The notes below the pieces were generated by a model. The model searched no databases and was not told where the DNA came from. It saw nothing but the letters and a program-made list of their open reading frames with translations. Shown here in pieces: positions 42,966 to 53,958 of a stretch of 64,000 bases of DNA. Position 1 is the first letter of the stretch; every line of letters starts with the position of its first letter. Position numbers and translations under genes: made by a program. The DNA is from Smallanthus sonchifolius (taxonomy: Eukaryota; Streptophyta; Magnoliopsida; Asterales; Asteraceae), in the NCBI GenBank assembly GCA_023525975.1, contig CM042032.1, forward strand, positions 15,878,001-15,942,000. Reading direction: 5' to 3'.

Positions 42966-45427
42966 TGTCACACCCCGACCGATGGCGGAATCATCGGGGC
43001 GGGACATGTGAGACTGTTCATAGCACATGGTTAACTAAATTGAAATATATTAAAGTCAAATTTGCAATACAAGAAATCCATGTACAAGATCAAATTCAAA
43101 CAAGAAACATAACAACTCATAAAATTCTTGATTTATTTTGCTAAGTCCAAATCCTATGTTGAACACGTCTTGAATCAATCTCACATATTGGGGCCTGAAA
43201 CATGAATAAAATAAAGTCAACTAAAAAGTTGGTGAGTATAATACAGTTGTATATAGATAGCATATAGATGAAAACAAATCCTTTACATGACATGATAAAT
43301 AAGGCGTTTATGGGGAGTAACTATTGTGTAACCAAATGTACAATCAAACCTTGTAACTAGCATGCAAAACAAATGTGTTGTCGGTTTCAATCACCGCGTA
43401 CCATGGGTGGGTTTGTCAGACTCAATAGATCCATCATTGAAAACCGTCGGCTTGTATAGTTAATGATTGCACATAAGAGCATACAAAGGTTAACACACCT
43501 AGCACTCGGGCACAAAGCTCAAATTTTTGCACTCATGTATGTATATAGGATTTTTGCACTTGTGTTGTTTGTGTAAATGTAAATGTGTAATGTGTAATGA
43601 GTATAGAGTTCATGTTCCACCCCAAAAGTGTAAAAGAGAAAAAGGGGTTGTGAATACTCACATGGTATGGAAATGAAGCTAACAAGGAATATAGATAGCA
43701 ATTAAGATCCTTGAAATGCACACTTTAACCTAAAGAGTAATATGTATTGAATCACATAGATGCATAAAGTTTAAGTCTAAAATGAAAGTTGGATTTGTAT
43801 ATAAAACCATTGGTTTGTATTTAAAAAGTGTTGGATAAGAAAAACGTATAAAGTTTGGGGTAAAATATGTTTGAAACAATTTAATTAGGTTTGAATTAAA
43901 TAAGTAAGTGTATAACTATAGTTTATGAAATAATGTAAATATTAATTGTAATTAAGTATAAATAAATAAATGGTTTTTTTGATTTAAAATGTAAATTAAA
44001 TAACTAATCATTATTTATAAATTTTGTAACTTAAAATATCATTTAAGTAAAGATAATAAATATTAATTAATTTTTTTTATAAACTTTTCAATAAATTCTT
44101 TTTGTGCCAAGATTAAACTTTTAATCTATTTTTAAATACAGAAAACATATTTTTATAAAATCTGTAATGTTTACTGATTAAAATATATAAAATTGAAATT
44201 CTGTTAAAAATTCTGAGTCTAGCACGACCGTGCCTCGGAAGGGCACGATCGTGCTCAAGCCACGGGCGTGACCGCGCTAGTCGGGGCGCGACCGGGTTGA
44301 TCAACAGGAGCACAATCTAGACAAGTTTAACAGGCACGACCGTGCCTTGGCCCGGCACGGTCATGTCTATGATCTTTGGACACAACAGGGACTAGCCCAG
44401 AGGGCATGACAAGGTCTGGACAGGAGGACACGACCGCGCTGATAAACGGCACGACCGCGCTAAAAGAGGCACGACCGCGCTAGATGATTAGCGCGACCGT
44501 GTCTATTCCAATTCAGACACGAATCGAGAATTTCTTGTATTTTAATTGGTGAAATTGTTAGGGCTTTTCATTTATGGGTTATTACGAGTGTTCTGAGATA
44601 TTTTAATTGCATTAATAACATGATTAGGAGTGATTTCGATTAAACCATTTTTCTTATAAAAAGGATTCTGGTTCTAAATGATTCATGTAATGAAAGCCCG
44701 AATTGACGGAGGGCTTTTGATACATGGACCGAAACGAAAGAGAGGGATGATTTAATTACCTCAAAAAGAAGGGAATTGATAGCGATCAGAAGAAGGGAGT
44801 TCCGGCGACGGAAAGATTGGCTTCCGGCGGCTTCTGCTGCGATTCCGGCTGATCCAACCCTTTAGAAACCTTAGAAATGATCGGAGGATCGAGTTCCTTG
44901 AATAATTTGTAGAATTTTGATCGAAAACAGAGATTCGAGGCTTGGGAGATAATTTGGACGTTTTTCTTGAGAGAATATGCAATCGAATGGTAATGATCGT
45001 AAATGGCAAAATTATTTTCTTTGTCAATGAAAATGAAACGTATCGGTTTTGAATTTCGAACAATCGGGCATTTTGAAACTGCATTTACGTTTCGACTGTT
45101 ACGCAGGCGCGACCGTGCCAAGATAGGCGCGACCGTGCCAAAGCACTTGGCGCGACCGTGCTAGGATGAAGCACGACCGTGCTAACCAGGGTTTTCTTGA
45201 TATTTTTCAACTTTAGTCCTTGACTTTTTCAGGTTTGATAAGTTTGTACCAAATAGTTTCTTGTATAGCGTTTAAATGTAGATAATCGAGTAAAACTTGC
45301 GAATTTGTATAGAACCATTGCATTAAATTTACGGCGAGAAAATAATGAGACATTGCACGAGTATAGAACTTGAAATTGCATTATATTGAATTGAAATAGG
45401 AACACTAAAAAAATCCGAGATGTTACA
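42966..45427 (-). repeat. 5' LTR of Tekay element
   Basis: 2,462 bases. It is longer than the 3' LTR by 21 bases, explained by one extra GGCGCGACCGTGCCAAGATA-type unit near 45,105-45,135. The array twin of 36,514-36,800 is at about 44,220-44,515. Confidence 0.95.
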
Positions 45428-45432
45428 AGTGA
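45428..45432. repeat. Target-site duplication AGTGA (right) of Tekay element
   Basis: Identical to 35258-35262. Confidence 0.95.
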
Positions 45433-47445
45433 TCCGATCATCCCACGGTACAATCTGCTGTCTACATCCTTTCCATCTTTGTCAGGATGCAGACCATGAT
45501 TGACTGGGGTAGGTGTTCCATAAGTACTGCTATCATTCATCTTGTATTTTGATAAGATGTCCTGCACATACTTAGTTTGATGTAGATAAATGCCATCCTC
45601 TCTTTGACTGACTTGCAGACCCAGGAAGAACGACAATTCACCCATATTACTCATTTCAAATTTGGACTTCATCACCTGCTCGAATTCCCTACACATCCCT
45701 TCATTGGTAGATCCAAAGATAATGTCGTCGACGTATACTTGTACAAGAAGAATGTCACCTCCTGCTTTCCTAATGAAGAGAGTCGAGTCAATCCGTCCAC
45801 GGTCGAAACCATTAGACAGTAAATGCTTAGATAATGTCTCATACCATGCCCGCGGTGCTTGATGAAGACCATAAAGTGCTTTGTCGAGCTTATACACTTT
45901 ATTGATATTAGGCGGATCTTCAAAACCGGGAGGTTGAGTGACATAGACTTCTTCATGAACTTTACCATAAAGGAAAGCACTCTTCAGATCAAGTTGATAG
46001 ACCTTGAAGCTGACATATGTGGCATAAGCCAAGAACAGTCGAATGGCTTCAATTCTAGCAACTGGGGCATATACTTCCGTGTAATCCAAGCCCTCTTGCT
46101 GATAAAAACCCTGAACAACCAATGCATTGGACGTCCCACCTTGGCTTTGATTGTGGTGGTTTGGATTGTTTTGGCCATGGCTGTTTCCTTGGCTGGGTCG
46201 GGTAAAACCAGAGGCAGGTGCTCTGTCTTTCTGACACTCACGAGCAAAGTGTCCATAGTTCAGACACTTGTAGCATTTGGCTTTAGATTTGTCAAACCCG
46301 ACCTTGGCATTAGGATTCCCGCCAATAAACTTTCTTCCTGTTCTGTTCAGGAAACGCTTGGCTCTCCACAATAACATGGCCATATTCCACTGAATATCCA
46401 TGTCCTCCATGTCATCAGGATCCACTTGATTAAAATCTTCTTTGATCGTCTCTGGATCAGTAAGCTTGCCACCTATGAAATTTTCATATGCAAGCATACA
46501 AGATGAGAATAGTGTTACATGATCTTCAGCTATTCTGGCTATAGCTGAGTTTTTAGCCGAAGGCGTAGCAGGAGGATTTCTTGAGGTATTTTGTTGATGA
46601 GACCCCAACCCTGATCCTGAAGCATAGCAAGCATGACCACCACACCCAGTTGAGTGGTCTTCTTCAGTAGGATTTCTAGTGAAGAGGGCAATTCCAGAGC
46701 TCGATGACTTGAATGTAGAAGTCGTCCCATGATACATAGAAGGGTCTTGTATCTAGGGTCTTCCAGAGCTCTCCTTTCTTCTTAGGTTCATGTCATGAGC
46801 TTGAACCTTTCCTATTGCCTCTTCAACTGTCAGCTCATAGAATTTAGGATTTTCCCTCATTAGGGTTGTGTACATCTCAAATTTGGGTGGTAAAGCATCC
46901 AAAAACTTTTCCACCATCTCTTCAGCTGGATACTTGAATTCAAAAGCCTTCAACTAAGTCTGTAAATGATAGAACCTAGAGATGAGATCATCTAAAGATT
47001 CGTTCTCAAAAAAACTGAAGCACTCATACTGCTTCCTGAGAAGATCCCGCTTACTCTTCTTGATGTCACTATTTCCTTCAAATCTCTTCTGTAAAGCTTT
47101 CCAGAGATCCTTAGAATTGTCATACCCTCGGAAACTGTGAACAATTCCGGAGTTAATGCCTTAGTGATCGAACCAAGTGCCTTCTTTTCATGATCATAAG
47201 CTTTCTTTTCTTCTTCGTCGAGTTTAGAGATAGGCTTGGGCATGGTTTCATCAAGATAGATGTGTGTGGGATGCTTATATCCCTCAAGGATTGGTATCCA
47301 TAGTGACGAGTCGGTATACGAAATGTAGTGCTCAAAACGTTCTTTCCAATTGGAATAATCGTTCACGTTCAACAACTTTGGTGGTTGGTGTACCGATCTC
47401 ATTATCATAATTCAGCAGGTTTCCAAGATTCTGAAAATTCGACAT
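45433..47445 (-). pseudogene. Copia family 1 gag fused in frame to mid-RT
   Basis: The start at 47445 (MSNFQNLGNLLNYDNEIGT) corresponds to the family 2 gag start. The gag core follows (NVNDYSNWKERFEHYISYTD, WIPILEGYKHP, FLDALPPKFEMYTTLMREN), then the zinc knuckle CYKCLNYGHFARECQ. Right after GGTSNALVVQG (about 46,120) the same frame enters RT at QQEGLDYTEVYAPVARIEAI and continues through QLDLKSAFLYGKVHEEVY, ALYGLHQAPRAWYETLSK and the catalytic YVDDIIFGSTN to YRGMIGSL, where the Tekay element cuts it. Protease, integrase and the start of RT are deleted. Frame changes near 47,410 and 47,130 and a TAG at 46750-46752 break the gag. Confidence 0.85.
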
Positions 47446-47482
47446 AGTGAACACTTAGTCAAATTTCAGAAAAGTCAGACAC

Positions 47483-47715
47483 AGCTGCGCACTTGGTTTT
47501 AGCGTTGCGTACTTGAGAAATAGTCTAGCGTATTTAGATTTCCTCTTGCGTACTTGTAAGTACGCAGGAGTAAAGGTAATTACGCAGAATATAACTCAAG
47601 TTCGCACAAGTTCAGTCTTGCGCACTTATAAGTACGCAGGAGATAAGTCTTGCGTATTTAGTAAGTACGCACAAAACTGTACTTTTTGCCAGAAATGATA
47701 AGTACGCAGGATACC
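47483..47715 (-). repeat. Hairpin array in the gag leader of family 1
   Basis: Several GCGTACTT/AAGTACGC units, most with shortened spacers (GCGTACTTGTAAGTACGC, GCGCACTTATAAGTACGC), plus half units lie between the primer site and gag ATG. Such structure in a leader could affect packaging, dimerisation or translation. Confidence 0.8.
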
Positions 47716-48007
47716 TTTTCAGCAACTTTCACCAAACTTTTCCGGTCACCTGAAACTCGCCGGAGATGGTAAAAATTCGTCTGATGATAAATGCAAATGA
47801 GACAAAGGGTCAGAAACTTTTTTCTAACCAACCTTTGATGCTCAAAACACTCAAATACACAACAAAAATCAGTTTTTGAGTGATTTTTGCTTCTAAAATA
47901 GTGCTCAAGAGCTACCCCTATTTTATCACAAAAATCAACAAAAATACCTCTTTTTGCTTGTAAAAACTCTCCAAAGTCACTCACAACACTCGAAATCAGG
48001 AGCAAGA

Positions 48008-48019
48008 GCTCTGATACCA
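48008..48019 (-). other. Primer-binding site (tRNA-iMet) of family 1 Copia
   Basis: Minus strand TGGTATCAGAGC, two bases after the 5' LTR. Confidence 0.9.
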
Positions 48020-48021
48020 CT

Positions 48022-48543
48022 TGTAGGTCCCTCGGGTGTGGCGGATCGTCACATTCAAGTGGGTCTACTAGTCAAACCGGGTGTGGAATGCCCGTGACTA
48101 GGTGGAGAGTCAAACTAAACAAATTAAACCAACAACATAATCACTTTAAAAGTTCTTTGTATTATAAACACTTGAAGGTTACAGAGAAAAGCACTGAATT
48201 TACAATCTGCGTTTATGCCTGCGTACTTAACTTCTATCAACCTATCCTACTTATACCTGACCTGATTCCTGCGCACTTAGCAAGTGCGCAGGGCAAAATG
48301 CTCCTGCCTACATAACAAGTACGCAAAGGTATTCTTGCGTACTTGATAAGTACGCATGAGCTTTCTCCTGCGCACATGTAAGTGCGCAAAACACTTAGTA
48401 AGAAATGCAACATTCAATATGTAAAAGTAAATACAACTCGATAAACTAATACATAAAGACTCTTACATATAAAGACAATTACAGACATGAAAATACAAAC
48501 TAAGACTCTATCCAGAGTGTTTTTACAGGAAAGTGCTTCAACA
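48022..48543 (-). repeat. 5' LTR of family 1 Copia
   Basis: 522 bases with array 48268-48390 and TATAAGTA (48248-48255). It is followed directly by the CTAAT target copy at 48544-48548. Confidence 0.92.
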
Positions 48544-48548
48544 CTAAT

Positions 48549-49280
48549 GCTTCAGTGATGGCCGTGTCGACTAGGAGTCGAAGAATAGAGGAGAGAGAGA
48601 AACCACCGGTAGAAGAAGATGAGGAGTCGGTGGTTGAGGAGATAGTAGTTGAGAAGCCTGCCAAGAAGGTAGAGGAGAAGAACGGGGTGGAGATGAAGGG
48701 TCCCAAGATTGACCTTAGTCGTGTTCCCTACCCAGCGCACTTGTTGCCACATAAGTATGCTAGGGAATACGGTAACTTCCTTATTATGTTCAAACAACTT
48801 AAGGTTAATCTCCCACTCATAGAGGTCCTCCGGCATATGCCTAAGTAAGGCAAGTTTCTAAAAGATCTTCTGTCCAACAAGAAGAAGCTGGAGAGGTCTC
48901 TGAAGTCTCACTTAGTGAGCGATGTTCTGCGGTGGTTCAGAACAAACTGCCTGAGAAACTGGCAAATCCGGGTCGCTTCACGATCTCGTGTCTACTTAGC
49001 ATTTTTTCCCTTGAACCACACGTTGGATGACCTGGGTGCTAGCATCAACTTGATTCCTTATTCGATCTATAAGCAACTAGACAAGGGAGAAACAAAGCCA
49101 ACGCGCATGAGCATATCCTTTGCTGATCGATCAGTCAAGTATCCGTAGGGAGTGGTGGAGAACTTGTTTGTGAAGGTAAATAAATTCGTTTTCCTCGCGG
49201 ATTTCGTGATTCTTTATATGGAGCTTAGGATGCCCTTTCTTGTGAACCGCCAAAGCATTAATCGATGTCTTTGATGTTAC
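48549..49280 (+). pseudogene. Athila C protease region
   Basis: It reads MAVSTRSRRIEEREK, then the Athila-type FLIMFKQLKVNLPLIEVLRH, a stop (48846-48848), FLKDLLSNKKKLE, and the aspartic protease core DDLGASINLIPYSIYKQL ... PTRMSISFADRSVKYP, a stop, GVVENLFVKV. The protease would mature the polyprotein; the DLGAS-type active site is present. Stops and a frame change near 49,200-49,280 break it. The sequence joins 30219-30270 across the Copia insertion. Confidence 0.7.
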
Positions 49281-50243
49281 GATCACACTTCATGTAGGGG
49301 ACGAGCACGTCAGATGTGATGTCACACAGTCGGTGAGAGGTTCTAAGGACCCGGACGTGTCGGTTTGTTTTGTTGATAACTTCACATCATACATGGATGA
49401 ATCACAGGATGCTGTTCGGGGAGAGAATGCGGTTGGAGAATCCCCGCATGATGAGGAGGAAGAAGTAGTGGAGACTGTTACTGATACATTGATTCCTACT
49501 GTAGAGGAAGTCTCCCACAGCACTGTTCATCACATTCCGTCGTCTGAAGAGGTGAATGAGATAGATTGGAGAGCCCACTTTGCTGAGATCAAGGCTAGGA
49601 TGGTAGAAGAGCCAGAGAATATGATGGACGACGCACTCCCACCTCTGGTTTAACAGGAGATTGGGACCGACCCCTCAGCTGAGGATGAGCATGTGGAGGA
49701 CGAGTTTGAGAGTGTGATTGTAGAATCCCCAAGTGTGGGGATATTGATAAGTTTCGAGGTAGTAATATAGGAGAGAGTGAGATTGGAGAGTCTATACCTA
49801 AGACGAGTGATAGTGATAGAGGAGGAATGATAGAGGATCCTCCAGATTGGCTTGCGGAGTTTGAAAAGAAGTTGGTAGAGTCTCTGTTTTTAGGTGATGA
49901 TTGCATTTTTAGTGAGATATTAGCACAAGTAGGGTTGTTAACCTGTGAAACACCCAAGGTGGAGAGTTTAGAGGATCATGATGATCCGGTTAAGAGTGTA
50001 GAGGTCATACCATTAGAAGTACCTATTCCTGAACCTCTACCTGTCATTACTGTTCTTCATGCTGAGGGGAGAGAGACCGAGCCACCCCCTAGATCTAGGC
50101 CACCCCGTAAAAGAACCCGAGCATTAATAGGTGTATATGAATTAGGGAAAATGCAAACCCCAAGTGTGGGGACGTTCTGGGGTAATAAACTGATTGGTTA
50201 TATGATGCATGTTATTTTAGGACCGGGTAGGTTTAAGTTTTAG
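49281..50243 (+). pseudogene. Unrecognised acidic ORF of Athila C downstream of protease
   Basis: Where RT should begin, a different protein follows: VRGSKDPDVSVCFVDNFTSY, a Glu/Asp-rich stretch, IDWRAHFAEIKARMVEEP (frame 1 to 49653), then after a frame change near 49,760 the segment 49827-50243 (IEDPPDWLAEFEKKLVESLF, RPPRKRTRALIGVYELGKMQ, YMMHVILGPGRFKF). No RT, RNase H or integrase motif is seen. Two AAGTGTGGGGA words inside it encode PSVG. It may be accessory sequence of a non-autonomous Athila; the family is unknown to me. Confidence 0.5.
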
Positions 50244-50660
50244 TGGAAAGATTTAATTGGTAGATGTAATGGTGTTTATGCAAAGTCTGTGAGCTTGATG
50301 CTATGGAGAGTCGGGATACCACGCAGGATGAGAGCTGTTCTAGTTAGAATTAAGGAGAAGCCTCCTGATAGGCTTGTTTGAGTCTCGGGCAAGCGCCCGG
50401 GATGTATAGATTGTATAATTCGTGGTTTTAATTTCGTGCTATTTTCATGTTTTTCGGTTTGTGTGTTTTGTTTGTGTCGTGTTTTTGCAGGGATTCACAC
50501 TTGATTCGGTGAGGAAAATCATCAGGAACGAAATTCTAGGTATTTTTACACTAGTTTTTATGTTGGAAAAGGTTTAAGAAAATTTAGGTGACAAAAGTTT
50601 GACGGGTGAAAATTTTGGCTTAGTATAAAAACCCTCAAAACTTTCTGTCACCGGGACTCC

Positions 50661-50743
50661 CTCGCGGTACGCGAAGCATGCCCCCTTGGTCCTCGCGGTA
50701 CGCGAGGAGTGCCCCCTAGCTTCTCGCGGTATGCGAGGGAACC
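50661..50743 (+). repeat. Internal copy of the Athila C hairpin array
   Basis: Three CTCGCGGTACGCGAGG-type units (one perfect, two with one or two changes) lie outside the LTR, about 1.6 kb before it. They have the same arms as the LTR array. Confidence 0.85.
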
Positions 50744-52325
50744 CTAGATTTTCCCTTTTTCCTTTGTTTTCCATGGTTTCCCGTCACCATTATCATCCAC
50801 CACCATTACCACCATACATTATCCATTACTACTGCCACAATCACACATACTATCATCCACCATAATATATCATCACACATATCCATCGACTACCATCACC
50901 ATGGGAAACATAAAAGCTGTTCGTGAGCGATGTTCCACCTTGCTTGGCACTCATGTCTATGTGTTTGTCACTCATCGGGTACGTTTTCTCTGCTATCTAT
51001 CTTGAGACTTAGTGAATCAGTCGAGCCTTTTATTTCACTTTGAGTCTGTAACTAGAGTCAATGTGATGATTCGGGTTTGTTTAAGTTTTATTTTGTAGGT
51101 ATTGATCGCTCCGTCCGTGCTCAATCTCCATTCGGGCAGGGTCGATCTGATCTTATTTATCTTGTAAAGGCAACTCGACAGTCTATTATGCAACCACGAC
51201 CGAAATGCTATATGGTGCACACGTGGAAGATCAAAGCTAGACACCAATCTATGCTATATTACCAGCTAAGTTTTTTAGTTTTATTTTTGTCTTTTTAATT
51301 TTTGTGTGTCTCTATTCACATTGGGGACAATGTTTGTTTCAAGTGTGGGGATGGGACTGTGTCTAGTGAGTCTAGGTTGTTTTATTTTATAAAAATACAA
51401 AAATACAAAAAAAAAAATATTTTTTGGAAAAATGTCCTTTGAAAGTAAATGGAAAATGATAGTAGAACTGGATCTGCTTGTTAAATTTTAAGTGAATAAT
51501 TAATTGAAAACGCGTCTAATTAGTGATGTTTGGTAGACCCAGTCATCTAGTAGAGCTTAAATAGCCTGTTTATGTTAAATAGGAATTGATTTGAATTAAA
51601 AATCATGATATCTTGTGGGTACTCATCTTAGGGTAATCGGTAAAACTGAAACTGTCAACCTAGGGTGATAGGTACCACGTTAAGTTAAAATTTAGAAGTT
51701 TTTGAAATTTTCATGGCACACCACTCTCTTTCTATGAGAATAAATCCGAGTTTCAGTGGCGCCCGCATCCAAAAATCCATATTCATGAGCTTATTTAATT
51801 AGAATACTAAGTTTTGCTTATGTGTTACCCTCTGGCATAGCGACCTAGTTGAAACACCACTAAGTGAATCTAATGCGCTTAATTTTTCAGAACTGTAGTC
51901 TATGTGTTACCTTCCGGGATAGTAATTTGGTTGAAACGCCTCTAGACGAAAGTTCATTTGCTTAATAATGCTCATATTCCATCCATTCATTCCATATTTC
52001 ATCTTGATTTCTAAAAAACCTGTAAATTTTAGTTTAACGTGGTGCGTGAAATCTATATGGTTAAATTTGTGCCTAGACGTGACCGCGAGACGGGAGTAGG
52101 TAGAGTTGTAGCTTTTAAGTGTGGGTCACATAGATTGATTTGTATAACATGAATTAGAACACTAAATAGGGGCTTGAAAGTTGGTGGTTGGGTTTAATCG
52201 GATAGAAATACTGATTGTTGCTTTTTAACACGTGAGTATGTTTGTGCTAATAAGTTATTGAGTTTGTCAAAGTTAGATTCCAGTTATGATTCCATTGCAG
52301 ACTTTTTCGGTGACGAAAAAAGGTT

Positions 52326-52340
52326 AAGTGTGGGGATGTT
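52326..52340 (+). other. Polypurine tract of Athila C
   Basis: AAGTGTGGGGATG directly precedes the LTR start TGATGTCGTG. The word AAGTGTGGGG also occurs at 49731, 50162 and 51341. Confidence 0.7.
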
Positions 52341-53958
52341 TGATGTCGTGCAAAACACACATCTTTATTCCTATTTTTTTCGTGCGTTTTAGTTAGTTTT
52401 ACCTTTGTTTTGAGTCGTTTTTGTTTCCTATTGAGTCTTTGTTGTTTTTACAGGAGCTCGTATGAATTATCAAGTCAAATCATGGACAAACCGAGCAAGA
52501 TAAGAAGCCTGAGAATAAAAGTGAAAAAAGTTGGAATTCCCTCGCGGTACATGTGGGAGGAGCTTCAGTATCTCGCGATACACGACAGAAGAGAAATCCG
52601 GCCCCTAGTAGATTGTCCTTCGCCATATGCGAAGGACCAGGATACTTATCTCGCGGTACGCGAGGGGCTTGTAAATCAGCAAAAAGCCCTAATTTGTTTA
52701 TAAGTCGAATTGTAATGCCATTAGGTCTGGACTTCGATATTTTGGCTGTCAGAGCTTAATTCTTAAGCGATTTTGAGGTTAGAGAAGGAGATTGAAGCTT
52801 TGGACCTCGGGTTTGTGAGACGTTAATCGTTTGGTTTATGTTTTCGGGTCCCGTGTGTTTAAATACTTTGATTGTGACTATGTTTCTGCGTTTGACTTCT
52901 GTTTTGAAGCTTTTGAACATGGTTGTTGGCTAAAACATTTATACTGCCTAGGTTATTGATGAATACTTAGTAAAGTTTGGATTTTTTTTCTGTTTATGGA
53001 TTCTGTTGATGGTTTGATGATATTTTAATGATTTTAGTTCAATTGTTTTGATGTATGTGCATGCTTAATTCTGATTTGGAGTTGATTATTATACCGCATG
53101 TGTTCTTGTTGAATATCTTTCAGTTATCGACGCATGTTTAGGTTGCTTGCTTAAATGTTTGTGACTGTGGTGGTATTACTAGACGTAGTGATCCATAGGG
53201 ATAGTAATTGGTGTTGAATTAGATTGAGTGTTCTTCCTATCTCAATACCCGAAAAGTGAGAGGTAGTCTATTAGTCTTCATTGTTAGGATTCCGAGTGTA
53301 AACTGTCTGAGAGGAAGTTTCCTTTACGTTCCTAGTAATTATTGTTGGTCCGTGTCATAGTGTTTTGTTTTGAGATTACTCCGTACATATTTGATGTATT
53401 GTGGATAGTTAGATTGAGAGGTAATCCGTCTTTTGGGTACATTATCGTTGTTAGGGAGACTGAAAGGTAATCTGACCATTTGGTGAGTTTAGTACATCTT
53501 TAGAGTTTCTTAGTTGGTGACACCCTAAGAGTGATTAGGGATCTACTAGGTATTCTAGAAATGTTATCCTTAGAAACCCAGATCCATCATAGTTTCCAGA
53601 ACCGATAGAATTTGATCTTTGCAAGTAGGATTCCGACCTAGGTGGTATTCTTCCCATTCCTGATATTCCTGAAGTTCTGTTCTGATAGTTAGAGTCGTTC
53701 GTATGTTCTCTCTTCAATATTAGTTTAATAGTAGTGTAGTAAACCCCCCAAACCAAATCATATTTAGTCCGAGTCAGAGTCTAGTTTAGCTGTTCAGGGT
53801 CTCTAGGGTTCGATATTCTGATTTATTATTAAGCTGTGCTACACTCGATAGGTACACTTACCTGTCAGTGCGGTTTAGTTCATATGTACTGCATTAATTA
53901 CTTAGGAGTCTAGGTTAGGTTTATTTATTAGTTTTTATAGACCGTCTGGGCGACATCA
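52341..53958 (+). repeat. 3' LTR of Athila C
   Basis: 1,618 bases, TGATGTCGTGCAAAACACA ... GGGCGACATCA. The hairpin array is at 52538-52670 followed by a TTTATAAG box near 52,700. It aligns with 12932-14505 over nearly its full length with scattered substitutions. Confidence 0.9.

Larger units (their letters stand above)
35263..45427 (-). mobile_element. Tekay (Del) chromovirus, near-complete, TSD AGTGA
   Basis: A 10,165-base Gypsy element with 5' LTR 42966-45427, primer site, gag-pol 42275-37793, stem-loop and polypurine tract, and 3' LTR 35263-37703. The LTR pair differs by few bases in the parts compared by eye and by one 21-base repeat unit. It is inserted in the RT region of the family 1 Copia. 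It is the youngest-looking element in the window, with a single frameshift and a late stop in its polyprotein. Confidence 0.95.
30271..48543 (-). mobile_element. Copia (Sirevirus-like) element, family 1, copy with both LTRs, TSD CTAAT
   Basis: Bounded by CTAAT at 30266-30270 and 48544-48548, it has a 5' LTR (48022-48543), primer site, leader, gag fused to part of RT (47445-45433), RNase H (35257-34622), a spacer with an internal promoter-like module, the accessory ORF (32439-30860), polypurine tract and 3' LTR (30271-30800). A Tekay element sits in the RT/RNase H region with its own TSD. Without that insert the Copia measures about 8.1 kb. Protease, integrase and early RT have been deleted. 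Confidence 0.9.
50244..52340 (+). other. Athila C 3' non-coding region
   Basis: It contains an acceptor-like TTTTTGCAG near 50,490, a GTATAAAAACC box near 50,627, a CTCGCG/CGCGAG array (50661-50743), CAT-rich text (50,780-50,900), CATTGGGGACAATG near 51,320, and blocks shared with 4431-4860. AAGTGTGGGG occurs at 51341-51350 and again at 52326-52335, just before the LTR. No long ORF was recognised. Confidence 0.6.
12932..53958 (+). mobile_element. Athila C, a large Gypsy-type element hosting nested insertions
   Basis: It has a 5' LTR fragment (12932-14505), a tRNA-Asp-like primer site, the first part of gag (14725-15462), then a long block of insertions. Short native pieces resume at 30219-30270 and 48544-52340, with the 3' LTR at 52341-53958. 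LTR text matches between the two ends with scattered differences. Between the protease and the 3' LTR no RT, RNase H or integrase is recognisable, so it was probably non-autonomous. It lies within an older minus-strand Athila pol (scrap at 53959-55043). Confidence 0.7.
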
